Source of the DNA: Pseudomonas poae | Lineage (GTDB): Bacteria > Pseudomonadota > Gammaproteobacteria > Pseudomonadales > Pseudomonadaceae | Assembly (NCBI GenBank): GCA_004000515.1 | Contig: CP034537.1 | Location: forward strand, 5,780,001 to 5,844,000 | Length of the DNA: 64,000 nt | Direction: 5' to 3' | Part shown: positions 1 through 10,193 of the stretch, in pieces | Position numbering within the stretch: the first letter of the stretch is position 1 | Layout: every line of letters begins with the position of its first letter | Position numbers and translations under genes: made by a program | Notes under the pieces: model-generated | Databases searched by the model: none | Told to the model about the DNA's origin: nothing | The model's input: only the letters and a program-made list of their open reading frames with translations

Positions 1-484
1 GCCCCGAATTGGGCAGGTCGGTGGTCAGGCAGACCACCGGGATGCCATGGCGGCACAAGGCGCGGATTGCCCGGTTGATCGCCGGATGTTCACGGGACAC
101 CACGATCACGCCATCCGCCGAGGCACCCTCTGCCTGCACCTGGTCGGCAAAGGCCGCCGGGTCGACCTGATTGGTGGGCACATAGTGACCGTGTACGACC
201 ACGCCGGGGGTGGAACTGTTGATCGCCGCCTCTGCGCTGGCCAACGTGGCGTTGAAGGTCTCGCCCGAATCGCAGAACAACTTGATGTGCAAGGTGGCGG
301 TGCCATTGGCCTGGTCCTGCTTGAGCTTGTCCAGCGCCGCCAGCACTTTGAGCCGGGTGTTTTCGCGCACATTCGAACGGTTGTTGAGCACACGGTCCAC
401 CGTGGCAACGCCCACCCTGGCGACCTTGGCGATCTGCTCGACGGTGGGACCTTTCCAAAGTTGCGCAGGGGTTTTAGTGGCCAT
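1..484 (-). CDS. LacI-family transcriptional regulator, C-terminus beyond the window
   Basis: Only the N-terminal 161 codons lie in the window; the gene runs off the left edge. The protein starts MATKTPAQLWKGPTVEQIAK and has a LacI-type helix-turn-helix (about residues 14-35, with VARVGVATVDRVLNN) and hinge, followed by the start of a sugar-binding periplasmic-binding-like domain (HIKLFCDSGETF onward). LacI regulators normally repress sugar or polyol catabolism until a ligand binds the C-terminal domain. It diverges from an inositol-like dehydrogenase, a sugar isomerase and a sugar porter, which are its likely targets. A 17-bp palindrome at 568-584 in the shared promoter region is the likely operator. 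The family is clear; the ligand is inferred from the neighbours. Confidence 0.87.
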   Translation of the reverse strand, partial: MATKTPAQLWKGPTVEQIAKVARVGVATVDRVLNNRSNVRENTRLKVLAALDKLKQDQANGTATLHIKLFCDSGETFNATLASAEAAINSSTPGVVVHGHYVPTNQVDPAAFADQVQAEGASADGVIVVSREHPAINRAIRALCRHGIPVVCLTTDLPNSG

Positions 485-567
485 GAAGGGCGCCTTGCCA
501 GTGATAGGAATACCATCAGTTATAAAGGGTAATTCCCGACTTATCGACGCCTGCGCCGCGCATTATT

Positions 568-584
568 TGATGGAATTTCCATCA
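568..584. promoter_or_regulatory. Palindromic operator candidate for the LacI regulator
   Basis: TGATGGAA-T-TTCCATCA is a perfect 8+1+8 palindrome midway between the divergent LacI gene and the dehydrogenase gene. Its size, symmetry and position suit a LacI-family operator. Regulation is inferred. Confidence 0.6.
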
Positions 585-674
585 TATTTAGCCCTTGCTC
601 GTCCTTGAACGAAGATTTGGCGCCGCCAATAATCGCTCCATAACAACCACAACAATTCGTCAGGACACCCCACC

Positions 675-1691
675 ATGACCCTCCGAATCGCCGTCATCGG
701 CGCCGGCATCATGGGCGAAGACCACGCCCGCATCATTGCCCAGGACTTGCCGGGCACCACGCTCCAAGTGATCTGCGACGCCAACCCCGAGCGTGCCAAG
801 GAAGTCGCCCAGCGCTACGGCGCGGCGCATGTCGCCACCGATCCGCTGGCCACGCTGGCCCGCAGCGACGTGGACGCCGTGATCATCGCCAGCCCCGACG
901 CCACCCATGCCGCGCTGTGCCTGGCAGCCATCGACCTGGGCAAGCCAGTGCTGTGCGAGAAGCCGCTGTCGCCCAGTTCCGAGGAATGCCTGGCGGTGAT
1001 CGACCGCGAGATCTCAGTGGGGCGCCAGTTCATCCAACTGGGCTTCATGCGCCGTTTCGACCCCTCCTACCGCGAGATGAAGCACGCTCTGCAAAGCGGC
1101 GCGATCGGCAGCGCAGTGATGATGCATAACTTCCACCGCAACGTCGAAGCACCGGCCAACTTCAGCGGGCAAATGGCGATCAGCAATTCGGCGCCCCATG
1201 AGTTCGATGTGGCGCGCCATGTGCTTGACACCGAATACAGCGCCATTTCGGTATTCCAGCCGGCAGGCGGCATCGGCGCGCCGGTGTTCATGGTGCTGGA
1301 AACCCGCGACGGGCACCTGGTGAACATCGAGGTGAACAACAACGCCCACTACGGCTATGACGTGCGCGGTGAGCTGGTGGGCAAACAGGGTTCGGTGCAA
1401 CTCGCAGCTCCCGTTCACGCCCACTACAACAGCGGCCTGCAGGCGGTACAGCGTTACGCCGCCGACTGGCGCCCGCGCTTTGCGGAGGCCTACCGCTTGC
1501 AGGACAAGGCGTTTGTCGAGTTCGTGCGCAACGGCCAGTTCCCAGCCCACGCCGCCACCGCCTGGGATGGTTATTGCGCCACGTTGATGGCCGAAGCCGG
1601 CGTGCAGGCGCTCACCGAAGGCCGCCGCATCACCCTGCGCCACCTGGACACCCCCTCACTCTACCTGCCACGCGAAGGAGCCTCGCTATGA
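675..1691 (+). CDS. Gfo/Idh/MocA-family oxidoreductase, probable inositol-type dehydrogenase
   Basis: A 338-residue NAD(P)-dependent sugar or polyol dehydrogenase. The Rossmann motif GAGIMG is at residues 9-14 and an acidic D35 follows strand 2, which usually means NAD preference. The family EKP motif is at 95-97. D178 and H182 have the four-residue spacing of the catalytic Asp/His of inositol 2-dehydrogenase (IolG), with K96 as the third catalytic residue. It is the first gene of a LacI-controlled catabolic operon, and the next gene overlaps its stop by ATGA. Myo-inositol or a related cyclitol is the best guess for the substrate. Gfo/Idh/MocA enzymes vary widely, so the specificity is not proven. 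Confidence 0.88.
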   Translation: MTLRIAVIGAGIMGEDHARIIAQDLPGTTLQVICDANPERAKEVAQRYGAAHVATDPLATLARSDVDAVIIASPDATHAALCLAAIDLGKPVLCEKPLSPSSEECLAVIDREISVGRQFIQLGFMRRFDPSYREMKHALQSGAIGSAVMMHNFHRNVEAPANFSGQMAISNSAPHEFDVARHVLDTEYSAISVFQPAGGIGAPVFMVLETRDGHLVNIEVNNNAHYGYDVRGELVGKQGSVQLAAPVHAHYNSGLQAVQRYAADWRPRFAEAYRLQDKAFVEFVRNGQFPAHAATAWDGYCATLMAEAGVQALTEGRRITLRHLDTPSLYLPREGASL

Positions 1692-2647
1692 AGCTGGGAT
1701 TTGTCACCGATACCCTGGGCAACCTGCCGTTGGGCGATGTACTCAAGCATGCTGAACGCATGGGCCTGTCGGGCCTGGAAGTGAACACCGGCGGCTGGTC
1801 CACCGCGCCGCACTTCAACCTCAAGCAGATGCTCGAGAGCAACGCCGCACGCCGGGATTTCACCCACAGCTTCGAACAGCACAACCTGGAGATCATCGCC
1901 CTCAACGCTAACGGCAACCCGCTGCACCCGACGCAGCCGGAACAGGCGCAGTGCCTTAAAGACACCATTCGCCTGGCCGGCGAATTGGGGGTCAAGACCG
2001 TGTGCACCATGTCCGGCTTGCCCGAAGGCCAGGCGGGCGACCGCATGCCCAACTGGGTGGTTGCCTCGTGGCCGCCAGAAACCCAGACCATCCTGCGCTA
2101 TCAGTGGGAGGAACGCCTGCTGCCGTTCTGGAGCGAAATCGCCGACTTGGCCAAGGTCAATGGCGTGGAGCGCATCGCCCTGGAACTGCACGGCAGCCAA
2201 TGCGTGTACAACGTGCGCTCGCTGCTCAAACTACGCGGAGCCGTTGGCCCGGTGATCGGCGCCAACCTCGACCCGTCCCACCTGTTCTGGATGGGCGCCG
2301 ACCCGCTGGCCGCCGCCGACGCCCTGGGCGACGCGCTGTACCACGTGCACGCCAAGGACACGATGCTCAACACGCCAGTACAAGCGGTGGACTCGTTACT
2401 GGAAAACGGCTCGCTGATGGATGTGTCGGCGCGCAGTTGGTCCTACATCACCCTCGGTTTTGGCCATGGTGAAGAGTGGTGGCGCCAGTTCTGCTACCGC
2501 CTGAAAATGGCCGGCTACGACGGCTGGCTGTCCATCGAGCACGAAGACGTACTGCTTAACAGCCTGGAAGGCCTGGAGAAATCTGTCGCACTGCTCAAAG
2601 GCGTGATGCCCGTCGCGGCCAGCGACTTCAAACCCCAGGCGATCTAG
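1688..2647 (+). CDS. Sugar phosphate isomerase/epimerase (TIM-barrel)
   Basis: 319 residues of the AP-endonuclease-2/xylose isomerase-like TIM-barrel family, which isomerises, epimerises or dehydrates sugars and cyclitols with a divalent metal. Visible features are GLEVNTGGW near the N-terminus, an LELHGSQ strand, and NLDPSHLFWMG and YHVHAKD, which carry typical metal-ligand acidic and His residues. The start is ATG at 1688, which overlaps the preceding stop as ATGA and so indicates translational coupling. Together with the dehydrogenase it forms a catabolic pair of the kind common in inositol and rare-sugar operons. The exact reaction cannot be read from the sequence. Confidence 0.82.
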   Translation: MKLGFVTDTLGNLPLGDVLKHAERMGLSGLEVNTGGWSTAPHFNLKQMLESNAARRDFTHSFEQHNLEIIALNANGNPLHPTQPEQAQCLKDTIRLAGELGVKTVCTMSGLPEGQAGDRMPNWVVASWPPETQTILRYQWEERLLPFWSEIADLAKVNGVERIALELHGSQCVYNVRSLLKLRGAVGPVIGANLDPSHLFWMGADPLAAADALGDALYHVHAKDTMLNTPVQAVDSLLENGSLMDVSARSWSYITLGFGHGEEWWRQFCYRLKMAGYDGWLSIEHEDVLLNSLEGLEKSVALLKGVMPVAASDFKPQAI

Positions 2648-2659
2648 CGCCGCGCAAAA

Positions 2660-2687
2660 GCACTCAGCCCAACCTGTGGCTGAGTGC
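2660..2687 (+). terminator. Hairpin between isomerase and transporter genes
   Basis: GCACTCAGCC and GGCTGAGTGC form a perfect 10-bp stem with an 8-nt loop just after the isomerase stop. CCCTTCGTTT follows, so there is only a weak T stretch. It may partly terminate or stabilise the mRNA before the transporter gene. Confidence 0.5.
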
Positions 2688-2713
2688 CCCTTCGTTTCAG
2701 TCGGAATACCACA

Positions 2714-4131
2714 ATGACAATTAATTCCTACGGAAATACGGCACAAGACGCCACGCCCTACCTCAATACAGAAAAACGCCAGGCCCGGCGCTACCTGCAA
2801 AAAATCACCTCGATCGCCACCTTTGGCGGCCTGCTGTTCGGCTTCGACACTGGCGTGATCAACGGCGCCCTGCTGTACATGAAAGACGACCTGGGGCTCA
2901 CCCCCATGACCGAAGGGCTGGTAACCAGCTCACTGTTGATTGGCGCCATGCTCGGTGCGCTGGTCGGCGGACGGGTGTCCGACCTGCAGGGCCGGCGCCG
3001 TAACATCCTCTACCTGGCCGTGGTGTTCTTTATTGGCGCCCTGGCCTGCGCCCTGGCGCCGAACTTCAATGTAATGGTCACTGCGCGTTTCATCCTCGGA
3101 CTGGCGGTTGGCGGCGCATCGGTGGTGGTCCCGGCCTATCTGGCGGAGATGTCGCCGTCCAATATTCGTGGGCGGATTATCACGCGCAACGAGCTGATGA
3201 TTGTCACCGGCCAGTTCCTCGCATTCACCACCAATGCGCTGCTGGGCAACCTGTTTGGCGACCTCGACGGCGTGTGGCGCTGGATGCTCGCCCTGGCCAC
3301 CTTGCCGGCGGTGGCGCTGTGGTTCGGCATGTTGTACATGCCCGAAAGCCCGCGCTGGCTGGCAACCAAGGGCCGTTTCAAGGAAGCGCTGGACGTGCTC
3401 AAGTTGGTGCGTGAGGAGTATTACGCCAAGGAAGAAATCGCCGCGATCACCCGGCAGATCAGCAACGAGAAATTCGTCAAAAGCGGCGGCTGGCGCGACC
3501 TGTCGAAAAAAGGTGCGCGCCGCGTACTGCTGATCGGTATCGGCATCGCCGTGACGTCGCAACTGACCGGCGTCAACTCCATCATGTACTTCGGCACGCA
3601 GATCCTCACCGAAGCCGGCCTGGCCCAAAGCAGCGCGTTGATCGCCAACGTGGTCAACGGCGTGATCTCCATCGCCGCGACCTTTATTGGCATCTACCTG
3701 CTGGACCGCGTTGGCCGCCGGCCGATGATGCTGTTCGGCTTTGCCGGCACCACCTTGTCGTTGCTGATGATCGGCCTGGTATCCACCTGGTTCGAGCCCT
3801 CGGTGACCCGCGCCATGCTGATCCTGGGCGCCATGGCGCTTTTCCTGGCGTCGATGCAAGGGCTGATCGGCCCGTCGTTGTGGGTGATGCTGGCGGAGAT
3901 TTTCCCGATGCGCATTCGGGGCGGCTGCATGGGCATGGCGATCGCCGGGCTGTGGCTGACCAACGTGATGATCGGCCTGTTCTTCCCCACGCTGGTGGCA
4001 ACCATCGGTATCGGCCAGACCTTCTTTGTGTTCGCGGCTGCGGGTGTGCTGTCGCTGATCTTCGTAGCGATCTGCGTGCCGGGACGCGGGGCAGTACGCT
4101 GGAGGAAATCGAACACCGTCTCTACGACTGA
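2714..4131 (+). CDS. MFS sugar porter (inositol/sugar:H+ symporter type), frameshift near C-terminus
   Basis: A 12-TM sugar-porter-family MFS transporter starting MTINSYGNTA. The sugar-porter signatures are present: GFDTGVINGALLYM in TM1, GRVSDLQGRRRN in loop 2-3, PESPRWL before the central loop, and LDRVGRRPMM. The last conserved motif should read PETRGSTLEEIEHRLYD. In this sequence one base is missing near 4080-4088, so the literal frame reads VPGRGAVRWRKS and runs on to 4177. The correct C-terminus is in the next frame and ends with TGA at 4131. The gene probably encodes the uptake system for the substrate of the two preceding enzymes. The first ATG upstream (2684) is less likely because family proteins begin near the chosen Met. 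Confidence 0.88.
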
Positions 4132-4175
4132 CCTGCCCGTGGCGCGATGGCGAAAAAAGCCATCTCGCCGCTATT

Positions 4176-4195
4176 AACAATCATTCTCGTTTGTT
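4176..4195. promoter_or_regulatory. Fur box candidate upstream of the first ECF sigma gene
   Basis: AACAATCATTCTCGTTTGTT resembles Pseudomonas Fur sites (reverse strand AACAAACGAGAATGATTGTT) and lies 41 bp before the sigma-factor start codon. Iron-starvation sigma genes are typically Fur-repressed. Confidence 0.6.
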
Positions 4196-4236
4196 ATATT
4201 GCGCCGCGCTTGCTTCCATGGCTGTCAGGTAGCTTT

Positions 4237-4734
4237 ATGTCCGGCTCAGATCTCAAGGCGCTTTACCTCGCCCATCGTGGTGAAATCCAGGCTTACCTGG
4301 ACCGCCGTCTACGCTGCAAGGAAACCGCAGCCGACCTGACGCAGGACGCGTTCATCCGCCTCTCGGAGCAGATGGGCCGCACCCGTATCGAAAACTTCCG
4401 CGCCTACCTGTTCTCGGCCGCACGTAACCTGTTCATCGACCACACCCGCCGCCAGGAACACCGCAAGGGCGAGCCGCTGGACATGCAGGAGCCCGGCTCC
4501 CTCGAACAGCCGAGCCCCACCCTGGAACAAGCCGCCATCGCCAACCAGCAGCTGGCGGCTCTCAATGACGTGCTGCAGCACATGCCCGAACCCTGCCGCG
4601 ACGTATTTTTGCTGGTGCGGGTCGAAGGCCTGACCTATGTGGAGATCGGCGAACACCTGGGCATTTCGCCCAAGACCGCGTACAGCCGCATGGTGCGTGC
4701 ACTGGACTTGTTGAAGCAGGGCATGCCCGAGTGA
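4237..4734 (+). CDS. ECF sigma factor, FecI-type (iron starvation)
   Basis: A 165-residue extracytoplasmic-function sigma-70 factor. Region 2 includes AADLTQDAFIRLSEQ, and region 4 includes VEGLTYVEIGEHLGISPKTA, a helix-turn-helix. The next genes are a FecR-type anti-sigma factor and a TonB receptor with a signalling domain, which is the standard cell-surface signalling trio: ligand at the receptor releases the sigma factor to transcribe the receptor gene. The start at 4237 was chosen over an upstream in-frame ATG at 4147 because the family begins near MSGSDLKALY and because the Fur box lies between the two. Confidence 0.92.
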   Translation: MSGSDLKALYLAHRGEIQAYLDRRLRCKETAADLTQDAFIRLSEQMGRTRIENFRAYLFSAARNLFIDHTRRQEHRKGEPLDMQEPGSLEQPSPTLEQAAIANQQLAALNDVLQHMPEPCRDVFLLVRVEGLTYVEIGEHLGISPKTAYSRMVRALDLLKQGMPE

Positions 4735-4787
4735 ACGCCTTCACTTATACTCGCCGCCTGACCGGTTTTTGTTGAATTGATTAGCCC

Positions 4788-5748
4788 ATGAGTGTTGAAC
4801 CGCCGCGCCACGCCACGCCCCTCGCCCGCCCCGATGACGCCAGCCACCGGGCCAGTGAGTGGTTTGCCTTGGTCCATGGCGGCACACCGACCCCAGCCGA
4901 GCGCGATGAGCTGGCCCAATGGCTGGCCGCCGACCCGCGCAATGCCCAGGCCTATGCCCATCTGGAAAAAGTGTGGGCGGCGACGGCGCTGCTGGCGCCA
5001 CCGGTCATGCAAGCACCCAAGCTATCGCGGCGGCGCTTTGTCGGTTTTCGCCGCAGCCGCCAGTGTGGCGGTGGTTGCCACCAGCGCAAGCACCCTGTGG
5101 CTCAAAGGCGTCAGCTCACCCTTTGCCGATGTGCGCACGGCCGTTGGCGAGCGGCGCAGCGTGCAATTGTCCGATGGCTCGACGGTAGAACTGGCAGGCA
5201 ATAGCGCACTCAACCTGAACTTTTCCCCGACCCAGCGCGCCGTAGAGCTGCTGCAAGGCGAAGCGTTTTTCAGCATCGTGCCCAAGGCTGCCGGTGAGTT
5301 TTCGGTGCAGACCCAGGCCGGTCGTGTGTTAACCAACGAAGCCGACTTCTGCCTGTCCTGTGACGGTGCCAACGCGCAGTTGAGCGTCAGCCGCAACACG
5401 GTGCGGGTGATGACACCCAGCCAGCAAACCGACCTGGGCGAAGGCCTCTCGCTGCATTTCAGCGCCACCAAGACCGGCGCCATCCAACGCGCCGAACTGG
5501 AACAGGTATTGGCCTGGCGCAACGGCCGCCTGGTGTTCTTCGACACACCGCTGCTCACCGTGGTCAACCAACTGCAACGCTGGCGTGAAGGCAAGATCTT
5601 CATTCCCGACCCACAACTGGCGGCGCGCCGGGTCAGCCTGATCCTCAACCTCAACCGCCCGGACCAGATGCTCGACGTATTGTCCAAGGCCCTGGCCGTG
5701 CGGATGACGCGTTACACCGACCTGGTTACGCTGATCCAACCGGCCTAA
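4788..5748 (+). CDS. FecR-type anti-sigma regulator, one frameshift
   Basis: An inner-membrane anti-sigma factor that relays the TonB-receptor signal. The N-terminal cytoplasmic domain (DUF4880-like; ASEWFALVHGG and LAQWLAADPRNAQAYAHLEK) binds the sigma factor. A single TM segment (SVFAAAASVAVVATSAST) and the periplasmic FecR domain follow (VGERRSVQLSDGSTVELAGNS, AVELLQGEAFF, LAWRNGRLVFFDTPLL). The reading frame breaks near 5028-5045, just before the TM segment; both halves align well with the family, so this is probably a sequence error. The gene lies 53 bp after the sigma gene and 89 bp before the receptor gene. Confidence 0.88.
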
Positions 5749-5837
5749 TTGCAAATAATTCACATCGCCATCAGGTATCGCCGCGCTTCATCCGTCCTAG
5801 AGGGACTGATAGCGCGACCTCATAGGGAAACACCTGA

Positions 5838-8222
5838 ATGGCAAAGCATCCTCAACCCACCCAGCACTGGCGCGCCGCCACCCTCGCCTGCAGCCTGCTC
5901 ATGGGCGCAGTGCCGGCGTATGCGGCACCGGCCCCGGGCACCTCGGTCGATAAGCTGTCGCTGAACATCCCGGCCCAACAACTGCGCCAGGCCTTGTTGG
6001 TGTTCAGCCAGCAATCCGGGCAAAACGTGCTGCTGGACGGCAACCTCGACAGCGCCCTGCGCAGCTCGACGGTGGCGGGTGTGTATTCGCCGGAACAGGC
6101 CCTGGCCGAATTGCTCAAAGGCAGCGGCTACAGCTTTTCGCGTACCGATGCGGTAACCCTGTACCTGGTGCCGTTGCCTAAGCAAGCGGACAACATGACC
6201 TTGCCGGCCATCCACATTCAGGACTATGCCGGGCAGGACGGTGGCCCAAGCGTCGGCTACCAGGGCAAGCCGAAGTCCACCACCACCAAGCTCGGCCTCA
6301 CCGACCAGCAAACCCCGCAAGCCGTCACCGTGGTAACCCGCGAGCAAATGGACGACTTCAAGCTCAACAGCGTGAAAGAAGCCCTGCGCAGCGCTCCTTC
6401 GGTGACCGTGGAGCAATTCGAAACCGACCGCACCGCCTTCACTTCCCGTGGCTTCAAGATCGAAAATTTCGAGTTCGACGGCATGGGCTTGCCCTTCTCC
6501 GGCGGCGTGCTGGTGGGCGAGCAGGACATGACCGAGTTCGAACAGGTCGACGTGTTGCACGGCGCCAACGGCTTGATGAGCGGTGCCGGCGACCCCTCGG
6601 CCACCGTCAACCTGGTGCGCAAGCGCCCCACCGACACCTTCCAGGCCCGCATCGATGCCAGCGGCGGCTCCTGGGATAACCGGCGCCTGGCCCTGGACGT
6701 ATCCGGCCCGCTGACCGACAGCGGCAACGTGCGCGGGCGCTTTATCACCTCCACGACAAGGGCAATTCCTACCTCGACAACTACAGCCACGAAGTCAACG
6801 TGATGGCGGGTTTGTTGGCCTTCGACCTGTCCGATGCCGACACCCTCACCGTGGGCTTTTCCCAGCAGGACAGCTATTCCAACGGCAGCACCTGGGGCGG
6901 CCTGCCGATTGCCGACTACGCTGGCAACCGCATCCACTACAGCGACCGTAGCGCCAGCGTCGGCCAGCCGTGGACCTACTGGAATATCCAGACCCAACGC
7001 GCCTTCGCCGAACTGGTCCATGCCTTCGACAACGGTTGGACCAGCACCCTCACCGTGTCCGGCATGAGCCAGCACTCCGACACCAAAATGCTCTACGCCA
7101 TACCGATCAGCGCCAGCACCGTCGCCGCGTACATCAACCGCACCACCAGCACCGAGCATCAAGTGGCAGCCGAAGGGCAACTGTCCGGGCCTTTCAACTT
7201 CCTGGGCCGTGAACATCAACTGACCCTCGGCGCCAACTACGGCCGCCTGCACCACACTGAACGAGGCCACTACAACTCCGCAGCGGGCAACCAGGTGGAA
7301 AGCCTCGCCGATGTACTGGCCGGCAATGTGGTGGAGCCAGCGATGAACTACACCGACGACCTCAACACCCAACTGTTCACCGACCGCCAGAAAAGCCTGT
7401 TCGCCGGCGCGCGTTTCAGCCTCACCGACGACCTGCACTGGATCGCCGGTGCGCGCATGCTCAGCGCTGATGGCGAAGGCATGGGCTACGGCTCGCCCCA
7501 CAACACCCGGGTGCACGGCAAAGTCACGCCGTACACGGGCCTGGTCTATGACCTAACCCCGCAGTGGAGTCTTTACACCAGCTGGACCGAGATCTTCAAA
7601 CCGCAATACCTGCGCAGCACTGCCGGCGGCATTATCGAGCCACTGGAAGGCAAGAGCATGGAAGTCGGCGTGAAAGGTCGCCTGCTGGATGAGCGCCTGG
7701 GCGTCACCGCCGCCGTGTTCAAGACCGAGCAACAGAACGTCGCCGAGGCCACCGGGGCCATCGTCAACGGCCAATACGTGTATCGCGGCGTGGATTACAA
7801 AAGCCGTGGCGTGGAGCTGGAAGCCAACGGTGAAGTCCTGCCCGGCGTGTCCCTGGCCGGCGGCTACACCTACGTGCACATCGAAGACAACAATGGCGAA
7901 AAAAGCCCGCCAGTACGTGCCCACTCACAGCGTGCGCGCCAGCCTGACCTACCGCCTGCCCGGCGTGCCCCAAGCCAAGATCGGCAGCCGTGTGCAATGG
8001 CAAAGCCACACCGAGGTCGACAGCAACAGCCGCGTGTATCAAAGCGCCTACGCCCTGGTGGACCTGATGGGCAGCTACGACTTCGACGAGCACTGGAGCA
8101 CCTCGCTGAACCTGAACAACGTCACCGACCAAAAGTACCTGCTGTCGCTGTACCAGGCTGCCGGCTCGACCAATTACGGCGCGCCGCGCAACCTTACCGC
8201 GTCAGTGACCTGGAAATACTGA
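5838..8222 (+). CDS. TonB-dependent siderophore receptor with STN signalling domain, two frameshifts
   Basis: An outer-membrane ferric-siderophore transducer. After a signal peptide (ACSLLMGAVPAYA) comes an STN domain (LSLNIPAQQLRQALLVFSQQ to about residue 110), a plug domain (TPQAVTVVTREQMDDFKLNS; DVLHGANGLMSG) and a 22-strand barrel ending in a C-terminal aromatic (SVTWKY). The frame breaks twice: near 6750-6757 (one base lost; the next segment reads HDKGNSYLDNYSHEVNVM) and at the A-run 7899-7904 (six A where five restore the frame). The STN domain and the sigma/FecR genes just upstream mark it as the receptor of that signalling system. The siderophore is unknown. Confidence 0.9.
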
Positions 8223-8353
8223 GCATGACTTTTTTGCACAACCCATCGGTGTTTTTGGGCGTTCATCTCTAGATTTATGCGTGCCTATACTCGGTTCAGC
8301 CACCCGGCTGAGCCGGGGGTCAGTCCCTACAACAATAATCAAGGACACCGACC

Positions 8354-10053
8354 ATGACGCACCCCTTCCTGGCCGCCCGGGATTTTCTGCTCGCCCACCG
8401 CACCGACTACGCCACCGCCGTACGGGATTTCCGCTGGCCGCAACTGGGCGCGTTCAACTGGGCGCTGGACTACTTCGACGTCATGGCCGAGGGCAACTCG
8501 GCCAATGCGCTGTGGATCGTCGAAGAAGACGGCAGCGAACAACGCTACAGCTTCCAGCAACTGGCCACGCGCTCCAATCAGGTGGCCAATCACTTGCGCT
8601 CGCTGGGCGTGCGGCGTGGTGATCGGGTGCTGTTGATGCTGGGCAACGACGTGGCGTTGTGGGACACCATGCTCGCCGCGTTCAAGTTGGGCGCCGTGGT
8701 CATTCCCGCCACTGCCCTGCTGAATCCGGATGATTTGCGCGACCGTATCGAACGCGGCCAAGTGCGTCATCTGGTAGTCGGCGAGGCGCATGTCGGCAAG
8801 TTTGCCGGCCTGGCGGACGGTTGCAGTCGCGTCTGTGTCGGCGAAGCACCCGCCGGCTGGGTCGCCCACAACGCCGCGTTTGAACACCCCGAACACTTTG
8901 AAGCCGAAGGACAGACCCAAGCCACTGACCCGATGCTGCTGTATTTCACCTCCGGCACCACCTCCAAACCGAAGATGGTGCTGCACAGTCACCAGAGCTA
9001 CCCGGTGGGCCACTTGTCGACGATGTACTGGATCGGCCTGCAACCGGGCGACCTGCACCTGAATATCTCATCCCCTGGCTGGGCCAAACACGCCTGGAGT
9101 TGCCTGTTCGCGCCGTGGAATGCCGGGGCTTGCATCTTTATCCATAACGTCGCGCGGTTCAGCGCACCGGCGTTGCTCAACGCGTTGGAACGCTACGGCG
9201 TGATCAGCCTGTGCGCGCCGCCCACGGTGTGGCGCATGTTGATCCAGGAAGACCTGGCCAGCTATAAACCGCGCCTGAGCCTGCGTGAACTGGTGGGCGC
9301 CGGCGAGCCACTGAACCCGGAGATCATCGAGCAAATCCAGCACGCCTGGGGCTTGCCACTGCGCGATGGTTTCGGCCAATCGGAAACCACCGCGCTGGTG
9401 GGCAATACGCCGGGGCAGTTGCTCAAGCCGGGGTCCATGGGCCGTCCGTTGCCGGGTTATCAGGTGGCGTTGCTTGATCCGGATGGCATCCCCAGCACCG
9501 AAGGCGAAGTCGCCCTGCCCTTGGCTGTACGGCCACTCGGCCTGATGCTGTGCTATGAAGACAGCCCGGAAAAACCGCCGAAGTAATGCGCGACGGCTAC
9601 TACCGCACCGGCGATACCGCGCAGATCGACGCCGACGGCTATATCACCTTTGTCGGGCGTGCCGACGATGTGTTCAAGGCTTCCGACTACCGCATCAGCC
9701 CGTTCGAACTGGAAAGTGCGCTGATCGAGCACCCGGCGGTGATGGAAGTGGCCGTGGTACCCAGCCCCGATCCGTTACGCCTGGCCGTGCCGAAAGCCTT
9801 CCTGATCCTGGCCCACGACGCCCCCCGGCAGCGATGAACTGGCGCGCCATATTCTGGCCTTTGCCCGTGAAAACCTGGCGCCGTACAAGCGTGTACGGCG
9901 CATTGAGTTTGTGAGCGAGTTGCCCAAGACCATCTCCGGCAAAATCCGTCGCGTGGAGCTGCGGCAGATGGAGGTGGTACGGCGCCAGAGTGAAACGCGG
10001 GGGGAGCAGGAATACTTCGAAGAGGACTTCGCGGTGACCACCCCACGGTTTAA
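8354..10053 (+). CDS. AMP-binding acyl-CoA synthetase, three frameshifts
   Basis: An ATP-dependent acyl-CoA ligase of the acetyl-/medium-chain synthetase type, about 566 residues when read through. The AMP-binding P-loop motif is YFTSGTTSKPKMVLHSH. The adenylation motif GDGFGQSETT appears as LRDGFGQSETTALVG, followed by YYRTGDTAQIDADGYITFVGRADD and the C-terminal lysine motif LPKTISGKIRRVELR. Frame breaks are at the A-run 9570-9574 (one A short), the C-run 9821-9826 (one C extra) and near 10030 (one base short). With these corrected the gene ends EEDFRGDHPTV with TAA at 10051-10053. It starts 131 bp after the receptor gene; a link to siderophore metabolism is possible but not shown. Confidence 0.87.
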
Positions 10054-10070
10054 CTTCCTTGCGCGGTTCA

Positions 10071-10165
10071 AAATGTGGGAGCGGGCTTGCTCGCGAAGGC
10101 GGTGTGTCAGTCAGAGATGTTCTAACTGAACGACCGCATTCGCGAGCAAGCCCGCTCCCACATTT
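10071..10165. repeat. REPIN (GTGGGAGCGGGCTTGC type)
   Basis: Two inverted REP arms (AAATGTGGGAGCGGGCTTGC at the left, GCAAGCCCGCTCCCACATTT at the right) enclose about 50 bp. It lies between the convergent acyl-CoA synthetase and TonB receptor genes. Such repeats in Pseudomonas are moved by RAYT transposases and can act as transcript ends. Confidence 0.9.
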
Positions 10166-10193
10166 GGATTGGGTTGTGTCAGTCATTCCCTGC

